Position numbers and translations under genes: made by a program
Source: Lepidostoma basale
Lineage: Eukaryota > Arthropoda > Insecta > Trichoptera > Lepidostomatidae
DNA length: 64,000 bases
Direction of reading: 5' to 3'
Assembly: GCA_022606425.2 (NCBI GenBank)
Contig: JAHDVF020000240.1
Coordinates: forward strand, 2,170,001 to 2,234,000
Notes under the pieces: generated by a model
Seen by the model: only the letters and a program-made list of their open reading frames with translations
What the model was told of the DNA's origin: nothing
Databases searched by the model: none
Shown: piece by piece, positions 1 through 8,945 of the stretch
Position numbering within the stretch: position 1 is the first letter of the stretch
Layout: every line of letters begins with the position of its first letter

Positions 1-99
1 TTAATGGTTTTGTTAATTTGTTAGGAAACAGTATTAAAAAATATTAATAAAAAAATATTCATAACATTTGTTACAACAAAAGCATAAACCTGACAAAAT

Positions 100-240
100 A
101 AATTATAATAACATATATGTCAAAACTGACCATATTTGTAAACAATTTTATTATATTTTAAATATTTATAAAAATAATATCACTGATGAAAGCCTGGTTA
201 GTCCGAAACATGTTGGATATTTTATTTTTATTTTATTTTT
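100..240 (+). mobile_element. Family C2 hammerhead-bearing repeat fragment
   Basis: Matches 24490-24660 and the reverse of 62095-62240 in order and spacing: a CTGACCATATTTGT-type stretch, an AT-rich spacer, then CTGATGA and a GAAAC block. Core CTGATGA is at 183-189, GAAA at 205-208 and a GTT triplet at 212-214. Stem II (190-204) no longer pairs well, so this copy is probably inactive. Only one arm is present. Confidence 0.6.
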
Positions 241-655
241 TAATAAATGTGAGTGTTGTATACATAGTATTTAAAATGGAAACATTAAAAAATGTGCGGT
301 TTCATGTTACATGAACAACAAAATCTAACTAGATTTTTTTCAAAATATGGGGTTACCGCAATTTACCTCACAAATCCATATTACATTAACACCTGCATTT
401 GATGTATATCTTATTTTATTTGTTGTTTATTGATTTGTTTATTAATCAATAAACATTATCGTGTTACCTGTGGATGTCCGCACTCTGTTATTGCCCGTCC
501 ATAAATCATGATTGACAAATAATAAGGTCATAATGGTGCTGTCTCTAAAGTATGAAGTGCTTAACTGCAAAAATGTGTTAAGTACCAAATAAAATCACAC
601 TCTAACAAGCCATTAAAAATCATTCCATAATGGAGAAAAAAAATCTTGTCGAAAT
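240..655. other. AT-rich DNA without recognised feature
   Basis: No LINE, SINE or palindrome match was seen. Open frames are short and AT-driven. Confidence 0.5.
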
Positions 656-799
656 ATTATGTACGTGTTAGATTTAGTATTTTTTGATGCCTAATTAAGA
701 CTTTATGTTGAATTTTAAAGGTATGCGTTTGTGCGTAGGTGTCACACAGGTGAATTCCATATTTTAAATCAATCGCATAAGGAAGAAATAAAAGACAAA

Positions 800-1075
800 T
801 GATTGTGTCATCCCTGAGATGGTTTGGACATATGGAACGAATGTACGCGATAAGAATGGTTAAAATATTGTATACTAGCAGTTTGAGCTGAAAGAAAAGC
901 CGCGGAAGACTAAGGAAAGCAAGGCATAACCAGTTTAACCAAATAGAAACAGGCGACCACATTCGAAGTCGGAAAAAATCGACGAGCGTGCATGTTACGA
1001 TGTATGAATGTAGAGGAATCTAGACAGGTATGTCAAGATCGAGCAGTATGGCGGTCCATTATCTCTACAGTCCCA
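800..1075 (+). mobile_element. LINE-A 3' fragment
   Basis: Broken frames read SLRWFGHMERM at 820-845, then the arginine-rich RRACMLRCMNVEES block and the SRAVWRSI ending typical of LINE-A. The reading frame is disrupted and the TTAG tail is missing, so this is an old 5'-truncated copy. Confidence 0.8.
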
Positions 1076-1177
1076 GTCGTGTATTAAGCTGGGATAGATG
1101 GGTTAGTAATTTTTATGCATTTGCTGGGACTTATGTGCGTCCCTACAGGATCAATAGGGTTTAGTTTAAATATAAAT

Positions 1178-1622
1178 ATAACGATTTTTTCATGAATTAA
1201 AACACTGTTTTTTCCAAATTTGAGTTTATTTTTCTCGGTATGTTTTGAATGCTTTATACCTTCACTATCAGGAGAAAGATAAAGATTGTTTATATCGTTC
1301 TCCCAATGACGAAGATGTTCTCCCAATGCTGCACCTCATCATGAAATGGATGATCGAGGGTAGGCGTGATGTGGGAAGACCCCAGATGTCCTGGCTCGAG
1401 AATATCAAAGAGTAGACCGGAATTCGGGGGGTGGGGGAGTTGTTCTGTCTGGCGCAGGACAAAGAGGCCTACGCCAGGGTGTTAACTAATGTCAGGGGTA
1501 GCTGACATGGCACTCGAAGAAGAAGAAGAAAAATCATGATGATGTAAAGCCTTCGAGAGGAAGTCGAGAAAATTAAACTAAGTAATGGAAAAAATAGTGT
1601 TTTAATTCATAAAAAATCGTCA
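1178..1622. repeat. Palindromic repeat arms split by a LINE
   Basis: About 70 bp at 1178-1250 is the inverted, diverged complement of 1555-1622 (shared block ATGAATTAAAACACT). The TTCTCCCAATGACGA motif at 1299-1313 recurs at 24891-24905 followed by the same downstream bases seen here after the LINE. This suggests a palindromic element that was interrupted by insertion. Confidence 0.6.
1318..1530 (+). mobile_element. LINE 3' end with GAA-repeat tail
   Basis: Frames read IEGRRDVGRPQMSWLENIK then LAQDKEAYARVLTNVRG, the C-terminal WL-N and AQDR-type signature of many insect LINE open reading frames. It has an in-frame stop and ends in a GAAGAAGAAGAAG tail (1517-1530). It is inserted between the palindrome arms at 1178-1622. 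Confidence 0.75.
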
Positions 1623-1920
1623 TTATTTTTTTTTATTTACTTGAAATCGTAGACATGTACACAACACACTTCTTATAAAACAATTAAACATTCAAATATA
1701 ATAATTCACATACACATCAATATAAGGTTACATTTTGTTTACATATTTATTTAATTCTATGGAATTCCGTAGTGTTATGTTAGGTTTATCTAAAAAACAA
1801 ATAAATATATATTTTTATATTTACCTCACTGGAACGGGTTACCCCAGTTAATAACGAGGTATTAAAACCATATACTTGGTAAATGATCAATTATATAAAT
1901 AAATAAATGTTTACATATAT
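1620..1920. other. AT-rich spacer
   Basis: No coding or repeat signature recognised. Confidence 0.4.
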
Positions 1921-1924
1921 TCAA

Positions 1925-2214
1925 AGGGGGTCCAAAAGGGTAGTAGGGCTACGATGGGGTATGTTTTGCTGGAAAGCATGCCTCTACAAAATGTCGTAAG
2001 TCGCCATGTTGCATTTTCAACAGCAACACTACTATCAAGTCCAACTCTCTAGCATCCATGAGAGGTATTTTTAAAGACCCCGCGAACCCCGGGCAATGTG
2101 GCACATATTACTTAGTGCCATAGCAGATAGAAAGAGGACGAATGGCTAGCTTCCAGCGCCAAGGGTGATAGTCAACGTTAGGGAGTCCTAACAGGACACA
2201 GAAAGAAGAAGAAG
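1925..2214 (+). mobile_element. Possible degraded LINE 3' end
   Basis: The segment is GC-richer than its surroundings, contains GCAGATAGAAAGAGGACG (like an A-DRKRW ending) and finishes with a GAAGAAGAAG tail just before 2215. The protein match is weak and frames are broken. Confidence 0.35.
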
Positions 2215-2218
2215 ATAT

Positions 2219-2310
2219 AAATTAGAACGTCTGTCTTCTAGGAGTTTTATTAAGTTATATATGGAATGACATGTTTCGCCCTTCTAATGCATTATTAAAT
2301 GTGTATCAAA
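2219..2310 (-). mobile_element. Family A palindrome, single arm
   Basis: Carries the family A arm: AACGTCTGTCTTCTAG, then GACATGTTTCGCCCTTCT. In antisense this is the GAAACATGTC hammerhead-like block. The opposite arm is absent, probably lost by truncation. Confidence 0.7.
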
Positions 2311-2399
2311 TGAATATGTATGGGCTGAAAATATTAAATTAATAAACGCACTTTCACAAAATATAATAAATATACTAGATGCTGTATTGGTATTAAATA

Positions 2400-2825
2400 T
2401 TTTCTCACAGCAGCGAATCCAGCAACCGGCCCACGGAATAATGCGCAATTCCTAATACCGGTTATTTTAACAATAATGTTTTGTTCTAAAACTTTCTCAA
2501 ACACCTGATGTTGACAACGGCCCGAGATTTTATATCATAATAAAATTTTAATTTACTGCTCTATCAAATTATGGCCGAACCCGCTCGAACCCGGGCCACC
2601 GGGCTTGGGGCCGCTCTCGCGCCATTGGGCAATGGGAATTAGAGTTAGAATTTGAATAACAGGGTGATTATCATCAGTATGCGCCGTTTCGTTATCTTAA
2701 TTGTCATCTGCAGTGTTGCCCACATTAAAGTTTTAAGCAGTTTATATTGTCATCATCGACATCGTTAGCTTTTCAATTAATGTTATTTCTTACGGTTGCT
2801 TCAGCAATTAAGTATATACTATATA
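2400..2825. other. GC-richer non-repeat island
   Basis: 2570-2640 is markedly GC-rich (CCGGGCCACCGGGCTTGG). It has no match elsewhere in the window and no convincing open frame or splice pair. It could be host regulatory sequence or an unrecognised old repeat. Confidence 0.35.
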
Positions 2826-3395
2826 ATAAAATCAAATCAAATCAAATCAGTTTATTTACTCAAAAGACATTACAAACAGCATAAATGTTTAAGGCATCTA
2901 TTGAGTACAGGTGCGACACTTCATCCTTCTCTTCCCGCGGGGCGAAAAGAGAAGGATGAAGTGCCGCATCAGTAAAAGTGTGACGGTTCATTATTTCTGC
3001 CTACTCTTTCGGGGAGACGGCGTGATGGTTAGTTAGTTAGTTTGAGTACAGGTAAGATATTATACACATAAAACATAATACCAGGAACGCATTAGTGATG
3101 GTTCGACATTAGGAAGACTAGATACTTTCCAAAGTCAAGAGTATTTGTCCCCTGAACGAACTTTCACTAACATGAAAGACGTCGATCTCCGAGGAGACCG
3201 CGTTCAGCAGACTAATTGCTCTTCCCACTGGTGTCATAAGAGGCAGATTGGTTCTGGCGGCCGGTAGGTAAAACAATCTGTGCTGTCGCTGTCGGAGGTA
3301 TCTATCGGGGACAAAAAGACCAACATCCTCCAGTACGGCCAAGTTCTCGAAGTATCCCCTAATTAATCTGAAGAAATGGGTTATTATAATATAAT
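2826..3395 (-). mobile_element. LINE-F 3' end, interrupted by SINE3
   Basis: The minus strand encodes LFVPDRYLRQRQHRLF, then ARTNLPLMTPVGRAI and SSEIDVFHVSES (3118-3342), the C-terminal domain of a non-LTR element. The plus-strand tract AATCAAATCAAATCAAATC (2830-2848) is the complement of its tail repeat. A 129-bp insertion (2913-3041) splits the 3' untranslated region. Homologous copies are at 36242-36893, 57187-57450 and 59890-60140. Confidence 0.85.
2913..3041 (+). mobile_element. SINE3 copy with 12-bp TSD
   Basis: Flanked by direct repeats TTGAGTACAGGT at 2901-2912 and 3042-3053, so it is an insertion in LINE-F. It opens with a perfect-looking hairpin around CCCGCGGGG. It ends with CTGCCTACTCTTTCGGGGAG, ACGGCGTGATGG and TTAG repeats, the same 3' end as LINE-A. 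It is 5'-truncated compared with 30925-31130 and 41535-41760. Confidence 0.8.
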
Positions 3396-3397
3396 AA

Positions 3398-3805
3398 TAT
3401 AGACCTAAAACTGAGAATACTCCTCTTCAAGACCTATGTATGGAGTATCTTGATGTACGGCTGCGAGACTTGGTGCCTATCCAAAAGAGATAAACGGAGA
3501 CTAGAGGCTTTTGAGATGTAGTCCTATAGAAGACTAAAAGGAATTTTCTGGAGAGACCACATTACAAATGAGGAGGTTCTCTAAATAATCGAAGGAGGAA
3601 GGCACCTGCTCGGACCTTGTCCGAAAGGCGTGCAAGATGAATCGGCCATGTAATACGATAAGAAGGCCTTTTGCATGCCATAATGGAGGGTAAGACCGAG
3701 GGGACAAACTCTAGAGGACACCCACGCCGAGAGAACCGGGAAGACCTGTTGTTGGACGTGCGCTGCTCATCATATGCAGATTTCAAAAGAGCCGCAGCCG
3801 CTAAT
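3398..3805 (+). mobile_element. LINE-I 3' coding fragment
   Basis: Frameshifted translation reads LLFKTYVWSILMYGCETW, then a DHITNEEVL segment and a later block related to GMTEGTNSRGRPRREYLED, as in the cleaner copy at 48261-48500. Several stops make it a relic. It abuts a truncated SINE1. Confidence 0.75.
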
Positions 3806-3945
3806 AGTAAGTGCTATGACTACCACGCCGAAGGTCCTGGGTTCGATTGTCTGGTGAAGAATTCACGTGACAGTAAAATGGCTATAAATTAGATACCACG
3901 TCATGAGAATCATTATGAAATAGCTACATATATACCCTTTATATT
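3806..3945 (+). mobile_element. SINE1, internally deleted
   Basis: Retains the CCGAAGGTCCTGGGTTCGAT stretch with the B-box and the tail GAATTCACGTGACAGTAAAA, but the segment between them is shortened. The A-box half is poor. Confidence 0.7.
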
Positions 3946-3949
3946 TCGC

Positions 3950-4185
3950 TGGCCAAATCTGTCGGAGAACCAACAGCCGATGGGGAAGACAGGTTCTAGA
4001 GTGGAGACCGCGTACAGGATTCCGCAGAGTTGGACGTCCCCCTGCCCGCTGGACCGACGATCTGAAAAGGATTGCTGGACATGGATGGATGGGAGCGGCA
4101 ATGGATAGGGGGCGGTGGCGTGCTTTAGGAGAGGCCTACGTTCAGCAGTGGATGACAGACGGCTGATAATGATGGTAATGATGAT
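3950..4185 (+). mobile_element. LINE-L 3' end
   Basis: One frame reads RRVGRPPARWTDDLKRIAG then GRWRALGEAYVQQWMTDG, a standard C-terminal ending of a large insect LINE group. It is followed by stop codons and a TGATGGTAATGATG tail. Relatives are at 50540-50820 and, reversed, 57556-58030. Confidence 0.8.
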
Positions 4186-4194
4186 TAATATAAA

Positions 4195-4985
4195 TTATTT
4201 AATGATGGCAGGCTGAAGATGATAACAGGCAATACACATAGAGATCGCGTGAGGAAAACTTGAATAAGAGAGATATGTGAGGCTGAGGATATTATAAGAT
4301 AAAGTAGACAGCGAAGGAAAGATTGGACAATGACCAAAATAATGGACACCACCAGACTCTTCTATATTCTCTTCTTCTTCTTCACAATTGGTAGACTCAG
4401 GAGTCTGTTATTTCAGACAAGTTCTCTTGAGACGCTGAACTCCAGCTTTCTCTCCTCCGTATCGGGGGTCTTCCTGGTCAGCGTTGTCCGTTTGGCGTTC
4501 CATGGAGAGCTATGTGGGGTATTTTATTTGAGCTCATCCTTTCTACGTGTTGATGCTAGTATCGCCGTCTTTGACGTCCCCATCTGACCACATCTTCGAC
4601 CTTGCAGATTTCTCGGATTGCTGTATTCCTAACTCGATCACGAAGGGTCTTGCCAGCTATAGCGCGGAGTGTTTTCATCTCGGTTGTCCTGAGCATGCTC
4701 TTTGTCTTGACAGTGTCCGCCCTCGATTCAATGCCGTATGTGAGAATTAGTCGCACACAGGTCTTATAGATGCATACCTTGCTGCAACCGCTGCAGCCCT
4801 ATCCACCTGTGACCTTACTTCTCTATTCTATATTGCATAATATTATTAGGGGAAATGCGGAAATTATGGAATTCGTGCTCGTGGAAGACCCCCTAAGGCT
4901 TGGAAGGACAGCTGGAATACCACTTTATAGAACGAGCAACAGTCTGGAGAACAAACCCCAGCAAGGAAAAAGAAGAAATTATTTC
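4195..4985 (+). mobile_element. LINE-G fragment split by a second LINE
   Basis: 4230-4368 (DRVRKT-IREICEAEDI-like, then MDTTRLFYI) continues at about 4835-4985 (RGRPP-KAWKDSW). The intact order is shown by the copy at 46262-46745. The break is caused by an inverted LINE at 4369-4825. Confidence 0.75.
4369..4825 (-). mobile_element. LINE-G-like insertion in LINE-G, 9-bp TSD
   Basis: The minus strand encodes ILTYGIESRADTVKTKSMLR, then MKTLRAIAGKTLRDRVRN. The 3' tail reads as CTTCTTCTTCTTC on the plus strand (4370-4382). TTCTATATT occurs at 4360-4368 and 4826-4834, consistent with a target-site duplication. Confidence 0.75.
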
Positions 4986-5445
4986 AAACGGATTTTAAAT
5001 CATTGTTCAAGAAACGATATAAAAATTGCAGGCTTCTATTTGTGAACCAATCGCAAACATTTTGTTGCTAATTAATTATTTGATCAAGCCCTATAAATCA
5101 TTCACATCCGTTCAAAAGTTGGTCTATTCTTTCTTGTCTCCCATTAGCCTAGTTGGTACATTTTTTCTCTTTAAACGACCGTATTAAATATTGTAACGTT
5201 GTTACATAAACTTCCAGAACAATATTTAGACAGTGTTTCACATATTACTCGCCCGAGGCGCTTTAAGTTCAGAAGCTTGTCCGTTCGGTTGAAATAGAGA
5301 TGGTGCTTCGACACAAAGTATCGATTGAGTATTCGATACTCGATCTACATCCTTAATAGGAACACTATACAAATAAACTTTTTTTTAGTCATATCTATAA
5401 ATAAAATATTTAAATAAAAAAAACTATCTCTTACTAACGATACTT
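4985..5445. other. Unassigned AT-rich DNA
   Basis: Contains TATCGATTGAGTATTCGATA near 5318, related to the ATCGAT-rich tandem unit at 6631-7028. Otherwise no feature recognised. Confidence 0.4.
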
Positions 5446-5566
5446 GAACATTATTAACTGTTTATAATTTATAACACCGTAATGATATCGCAATTTTTAT
5501 AATTCACTTTTAAAGTGTTACGACAGCTGTTTCACCAATCAGTTACTTGCCAGTTGTTTGTAACAC

Positions 5567-5602
5567 CTGATGATGCGAACATCGGTTAGCGAAACAGCTG
5601 TT
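5567..5602 (+). ncRNA. Hammerhead-like motif, family B (B1)
   Basis: Core CTGATGA (5567-5573), extra T, stem II GCGAAC-ATCG-GTTAGC with one mismatch, GAAA (5591-5594), stem III palindrome CAGCTG and a GTT triplet. The antisense partner in the left arm has lost its CTGATGA. Confidence 0.55.
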
Positions 5603-5743
5603 ACTGAAAAAGTGAATAATAAAAATTGTTTCTTCTATATACGCCATACTTTGTGTTATTATGATGCTTTATTTCACTTTTTATTTTTTATTTACATTGT
5701 ATACTCGTATACAACACTTATATTTAAAAAATAAAATAAGATA

Positions 5744-5774
5744 GACATGTTTCGGACAACCAGTCCTTCTTCAG
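5744..5774 (-). ncRNA. Hammerhead-like motif, family C (C1 left)
   Basis: Minus strand: CTGAAGA, extra A, stem II GGAC-TGGTT-GTCC (4 bp perfect), GAAA, stem III CATG, cleavage triplet GTC. All catalytic-core positions agree with the hammerhead consensus; position 7 is free to vary. Confidence 0.7.
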
Positions 5775-5799
5775 TGTGATACATAGTGATACAGTATCA

Positions 5800-5830
5800 C
5801 TGAAGAAGGACTAGTGGTCCGAAACACGTC
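5800..5830 (+). ncRNA. Hammerhead-like motif, family C (C1 right)
   Basis: CTGAAGA (5800-5806), extra A, stem II GGAC-TAGTG-GTCC, GAAA (5821-5824), CACG, GTC (5828-5830). The stem is retained although the loop differs from the opposite arm. Confidence 0.7.
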
Positions 5831-5935
5831 TATGTATTTTTTTTTAATAAGTGTTGTATACAAATATATAAAAAAGAAAAAGTCAAATAATAAAAATTGT
5901 GATATCATTACAGTATTATTAATTTTAACAGTTAA

Positions 5936-6330
5936 TAAGGTTGAAACATATGTAACCTATTGATTTCGATGGTCTGGTCCATACTTTTATATAGTGTTGA
6001 ATCCGGGACCTTAAAAGGAAGTATCGTGGGCCGGCTGGAAGAATTTGAAATGTGCCTGTAATGTAAAATATTACGCATTCCCTGGACCAATATGGTCACA
6101 ATAAAATTTTGACCAATATTAAAGCTCTTGAAATGCCAGGGCATGTAATCAGGGGAGAAGAAAAAGAATCGCTGCACCTTATTATTGAGGGCAAAAGAGA
6201 GAGTCTTCGCACCACAGTGGACTGGACTGACTTGAGGAGCATTGAGGAGCTGTTTCGAGATGCCAGGGATAGAGACGCCTACTCTCAAGTCAGGGGGACG
6301 GGGAAACGGCGTAATGCTTAGTTGGTTAGT
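5936..6330 (+). mobile_element. LINE-N 3' fragment following B1
   Basis: Frames read ILRIPWTNMVT-like, HVIRGEEKESLHLIIEGKRE, then WTDLRSIEELFRDARDRDAY. The sequence starts directly at the end of palindrome B1, as the second copy (7628-7880) does at the end of B2. Frameshifts and stops are present. Confidence 0.75.
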
Positions 6331-6391
6331 TAGTTTTGACTTTGTATTTGTCATTATCGATTTTATAAAAGAATCAATACTCTCTATCTTT

Positions 6392-6628
6392 CTTTTTTGT
6401 ACACAACAGGTCGTTTGGACCCAATTACTGTATACAATTTTTATTTTTTAGCTATTATGTTGATTCTCGTGACATGTGATAGGTAGCCAATCTATCGCCA
6501 TTTTATTGTCACGTGAATTCCACACCAGACCAAAGACAGTGTGACAATCACACTGCCATCACCGGGAATCGAACCCAGGACCTTCGGCATGGAAGTCAGA
6601 GCTCGTAACCACTCTGCTACGAAGGTCA
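6392..6628 (-). mobile_element. SINE1, near full length
   Basis: On the minus strand: A-box GTAGCAGAGTGGTTACG, B-box GGTTCGATTCCCGG, GTGACAATAAAATGGCGATA and a tail ending CCTGTTGTGTAC. The head resembles a tRNA. Flanks CTATCTTTC (left) and CTATCCCTT (right) look like a diverged TSD within a tandem array. Confidence 0.85.
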
Positions 6629-6630
6629 TT

Positions 6631-7028
6631 TCGTCTATCCCTTTGTACTTGTTGACTCTCACTTTAGAATTCACTCTTCTTCATAGTGATGTGATATCCA
6701 GAGTGGTTCCCCATTTCCTTTTTCTGATGAAATGTTTTTGTTACGAAAGAGAAATAACATTGAAGTATCCATGCACAGAACATTGATTTTTAAGTATCGA
6801 TTTGATGAAAGTATCGATACTTTCGTCTATCCCTTTCTACTTGTTGACTATCACTTGAGAGTTGATTATTCTACATAGTGATGAGATATCCAGAGTGGTT
6901 TCCCCTTTCCTTTTCTGATGAAAGGTTTTTGTTAGGAATAAGAATATCATTGAAGTATCGACGCACAGAACATTGATTTTTAAGTATCGATTTGATAAAA
7001 GTATCGATTGTTTTGTATATCCCTTGCT
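6631..7028. repeat. Tandem duplication, 190-192 bp unit
   Basis: Units start at 6631 and 6823, with a third start at 7013, sharing GTCTATCCCTT, GATATCCAGAGTGG and AAGTATCGAT. A decayed unit end also lies left of the SINE (6353-6392), so the SINE entered an older array. Confidence 0.8.
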
Positions 7029-7029
7029 A

Positions 7030-7290
7030 CGCTCCTCAATCTGGGGCACCATTTAGGCCTTAATGGGCCGCCCCGAGGCCAAAGCATTAACACGTGACTG
7101 ATTTTAGGAAGCCTAATTGCCCGTTTGATGAATTCATTCACTGAAATTAGCGGCAAGTGAAATTATTTACGTTTGGATTACATTTTTAAGTAATTAATAA
7201 CTAATTATAGTTTTAACAGTTTTGTTTCTGATGTTTTGGCCGGGGGCTGTTCATAATCATATGGCTGTTAAAAGCTTAATGACCGTTTTA
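7030..7290. other. GC-richer island with homeodomain-like sites
   Basis: GGGCCGCCCCGAGGCC (7065-7081) is followed by several TAAT cores (7110-7220). No repeat copy exists in the window. Candidate conserved host DNA; no function can be assigned. Confidence 0.35.
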
Positions 7291-7449
7291 TGTGTCAATT
7301 AATTACAATATTATAAATGGATTTTTTCTAATTGTGAGTGTATTTTATGGTAACATTTTGACCGGTTTCGATGAAATCACTCTCGTAACTGATCAAATGA
7401 TCAAAGTAAATACTGAAAGGCTGTTTATGCATACGCTTAAAAATGGAAC

Positions 7450-7635
7450 CCGATTTTACAATTTTTATTATTCCATTTTTTCGTGTGGTGACAGCTGTTT
7501 CACCAAACGGTTGCTTACCTTGTAACACTTGATAATGCCAATATCGGTTGGCGAAACAGCTGTCGTGATACTCAAAAAGTAAATAAAAAATGTAATATCA
7601 TTACTGTATTATACATTTTAACAGTTAATAAGATT
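7450..7635. mobile_element. Family B palindrome B2
   Basis: ACAGCTGTTTCACCAA (7490-7506) is mirrored by TTGGCGAAACAGCTGT (7548-7563). The right arm runs to TTTTAACAGTTAATAAG. It is followed immediately by LINE-N. Confidence 0.75.
7529..7564 (+). ncRNA. Hammerhead-like motif, family B (B2), U3/A8 form
   Basis: TTGATAA replaces CTGATGA: positions 3 and 8 are both changed so that a U-A pair could replace C-G. Stem II GCCAA/TTGGC, GAAA (7553-7556), CAGCTG, GTC (7562-7564). Stem I is visible: CAC before the core pairs with GTG after the cleavage site, with three further pairs beyond one mismatch. Confidence 0.55.
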
Positions 7636-7925
7636 GAAATTTATGTTAACCTATTGATTTCGATGATCTGGTCCATGGTGTTGAATTATGGACCTTAAAA
7701 GTAGGTATCACGAACCGGCTGGAGGCGTTTGAAATGTAGATGCAACGTAAAATTTTGCGCATTCCCTGGACCAATATGGTCACAATAAATTTTTGCCCAA
7801 TATTTAAAGCTCTTGAAGTGCCATATTTATGGCATGAAATCAGGGGAGAAAAAAATAAAAACTCCCGAGAATCATATACTCGTACGAGTATATTAAAAAA
7901 TCTTGATACGCACGTCATTGTTTAC
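7628..7925 (+). mobile_element. LINE-N 3' fragment following B2
   Basis: Homologous to 5936-6170: NRLEAFEM, QRKILRIPWTNMVT and LWHEIRGEK are recognisable. It ends before the IEELF region present in the first copy. Confidence 0.75.
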
Positions 7926-8048
7926 TAATTTGATTGGTTTCGCCATGCCATGCTTTCTTTTGCCTTATTTTTTTCATTCAAACTGTTGTATAGATCGTTT
8001 AAACTATTTTATAAGTAAAAATTGTGAGGTTTTAATGATGAGAGAACT

Positions 8049-8165
8049 ATTTATTGCTCCTTGAACAATTACACAAAACTCCATATTCCATTATTAATAT
8101 GAACGAAAACATATGTTTTCTAAAAGTTTTATTAAATCGTATTTTACAGGAATGACATTTCACGT
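8049..8165 (-). mobile_element. Family A palindrome, single outer arm
   Basis: TTATTGCTCCTTGAACAA, CTCCATATT and TTTTCTAAAAGTTTTATT match the family A outer arm. It stops at GGAATGACATTTCACG, just inside the GAAAC block. Confidence 0.7.
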
Positions 8166-8277
8166 ATCTGTAATATACTATCTAAGTCTTGACTCTGACA
8201 ATTTTTCATTTATGGGTGCAACTTTCCGTATCAAATCAAATTTTTTTTTAGCCAAACATTATATTTTATGTGTTTAA

Positions 8278-8670
8278 CCCGTGTAGTGCGCCAAGCTTCA
8301 TTTACAGTAGAAAAAAATGATTCTGAAAAATGACTACATTTACAGTATATGTATCATCATATTCAAATAATTATATTCTCGTTTTTTTAAAAACAACTCC
8401 AGAGGGGAAGGTAGAGAGAATGGACCGTCATAATACTCGATACTGACACACCTCTCTAGCTTATACGCACGTCAATTCTTCCGACTTCTAGCATGGCATT
8501 CTCATATTTTAATGTAACCAATCTTATTAACCTTTGTAATTAAGTTCCTTACCATCTGATTGTACGTAATATCATGATGAACAGGGACTCTCTGTCTGAA
8601 CTGTAAATGTAGCTAAATACAGTTCGAGACCATTTTTTTACTGCAAATATAGTCGGCGGCACAGTGGGGG
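8278..8670. mobile_element. piggyBac-like MITE with TTAA TSD
   Basis: TTAA at 8274-8277 precedes CCCGTGTAGTGCGCC; the right end is GGGGG followed by TTAA (8671-8674). Ends are imperfect inverted repeats of about 45 bp (both with a TTACAGTA or TTGCAGTA then A-run). TTAA target sites with CCC termini are the piggyBac hallmark. No transposase frame; a LINE-A piece lies inside. A relative is at 44797-45035. Confidence 0.75.
8400..8510 (-). mobile_element. LINE-A 3' fragment inside piggyBac-like MITE
   Basis: The GGTAGAGAGAATGGACCG and CGTCAATTCTTCCGACTT blocks are the LINE-A terminal coding region in reverse. The copy is short and decayed. Confidence 0.65.
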
Positions 8671-8689
8671 TTAAATAGGTGCTCTCTGC

Positions 8690-8945
8690 TTGAGTAAAAT
8701 CGTTTTATGTAAACGTAGATACGTGTGTATTATATTAGATGTTGTTTCCTAATTGGTGCACAACGGGTCGGCGTCAATCGTTCCATACACTTGTCACGCA
8801 AAGCTCGGGAGCTGCCCTGACTGGCATTTGTCCGGTTAAATGGGCGTGATTAAAATAATTGAGGGGCAGTGGCAGCTCGAGGACACGCGTAATGACGTAG
8901 TGATACATAAAAAAATTAAGAAAATTTTTAATGCATAAGTTATAC
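8690..8945. other. Unassigned mixed-composition DNA
   Basis: 8755-8890 is somewhat GC-richer than its surroundings. No repeat match or coding frame recognised. Confidence 0.35.

Larger units (their letters stand above)
5629..5885. mobile_element. Family C palindrome C1 with 14-bp TSD
   Basis: A 257-bp insert flanked by AATAATAAAAATTG at 5615-5628 and 5886-5899. The inner arms are complementary (GTATACAACACTTAT to ATAAGTGTTGTATAC) and hold two hammerhead-like motifs pointing outward on opposite strands. The left end (5629-5670) also resembles 13452-13500. No open frame is present, so it is non-autonomous. Confidence 0.8.
5447..5940. mobile_element. Family B palindrome B1, interrupted by C1
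   Basis: The left arm (5447-5530) and right arm (5595-5628 plus 5886-5940) are inverted complements that carry the ACAGCTGT blocks and outer AACAGTTAAT-type ends. The right arm is split by the 257-bp family C1 element between two copies of AATAATAAAAATTG. The centre holds a hammerhead-like motif on the plus strand. Confidence 0.8.

Noticed and set aside
4330..4587. Plus-strand 85-aa frame near 4.4 kb
   Set aside because: Antisense of the minus-strand LINE insertion; no independent support.
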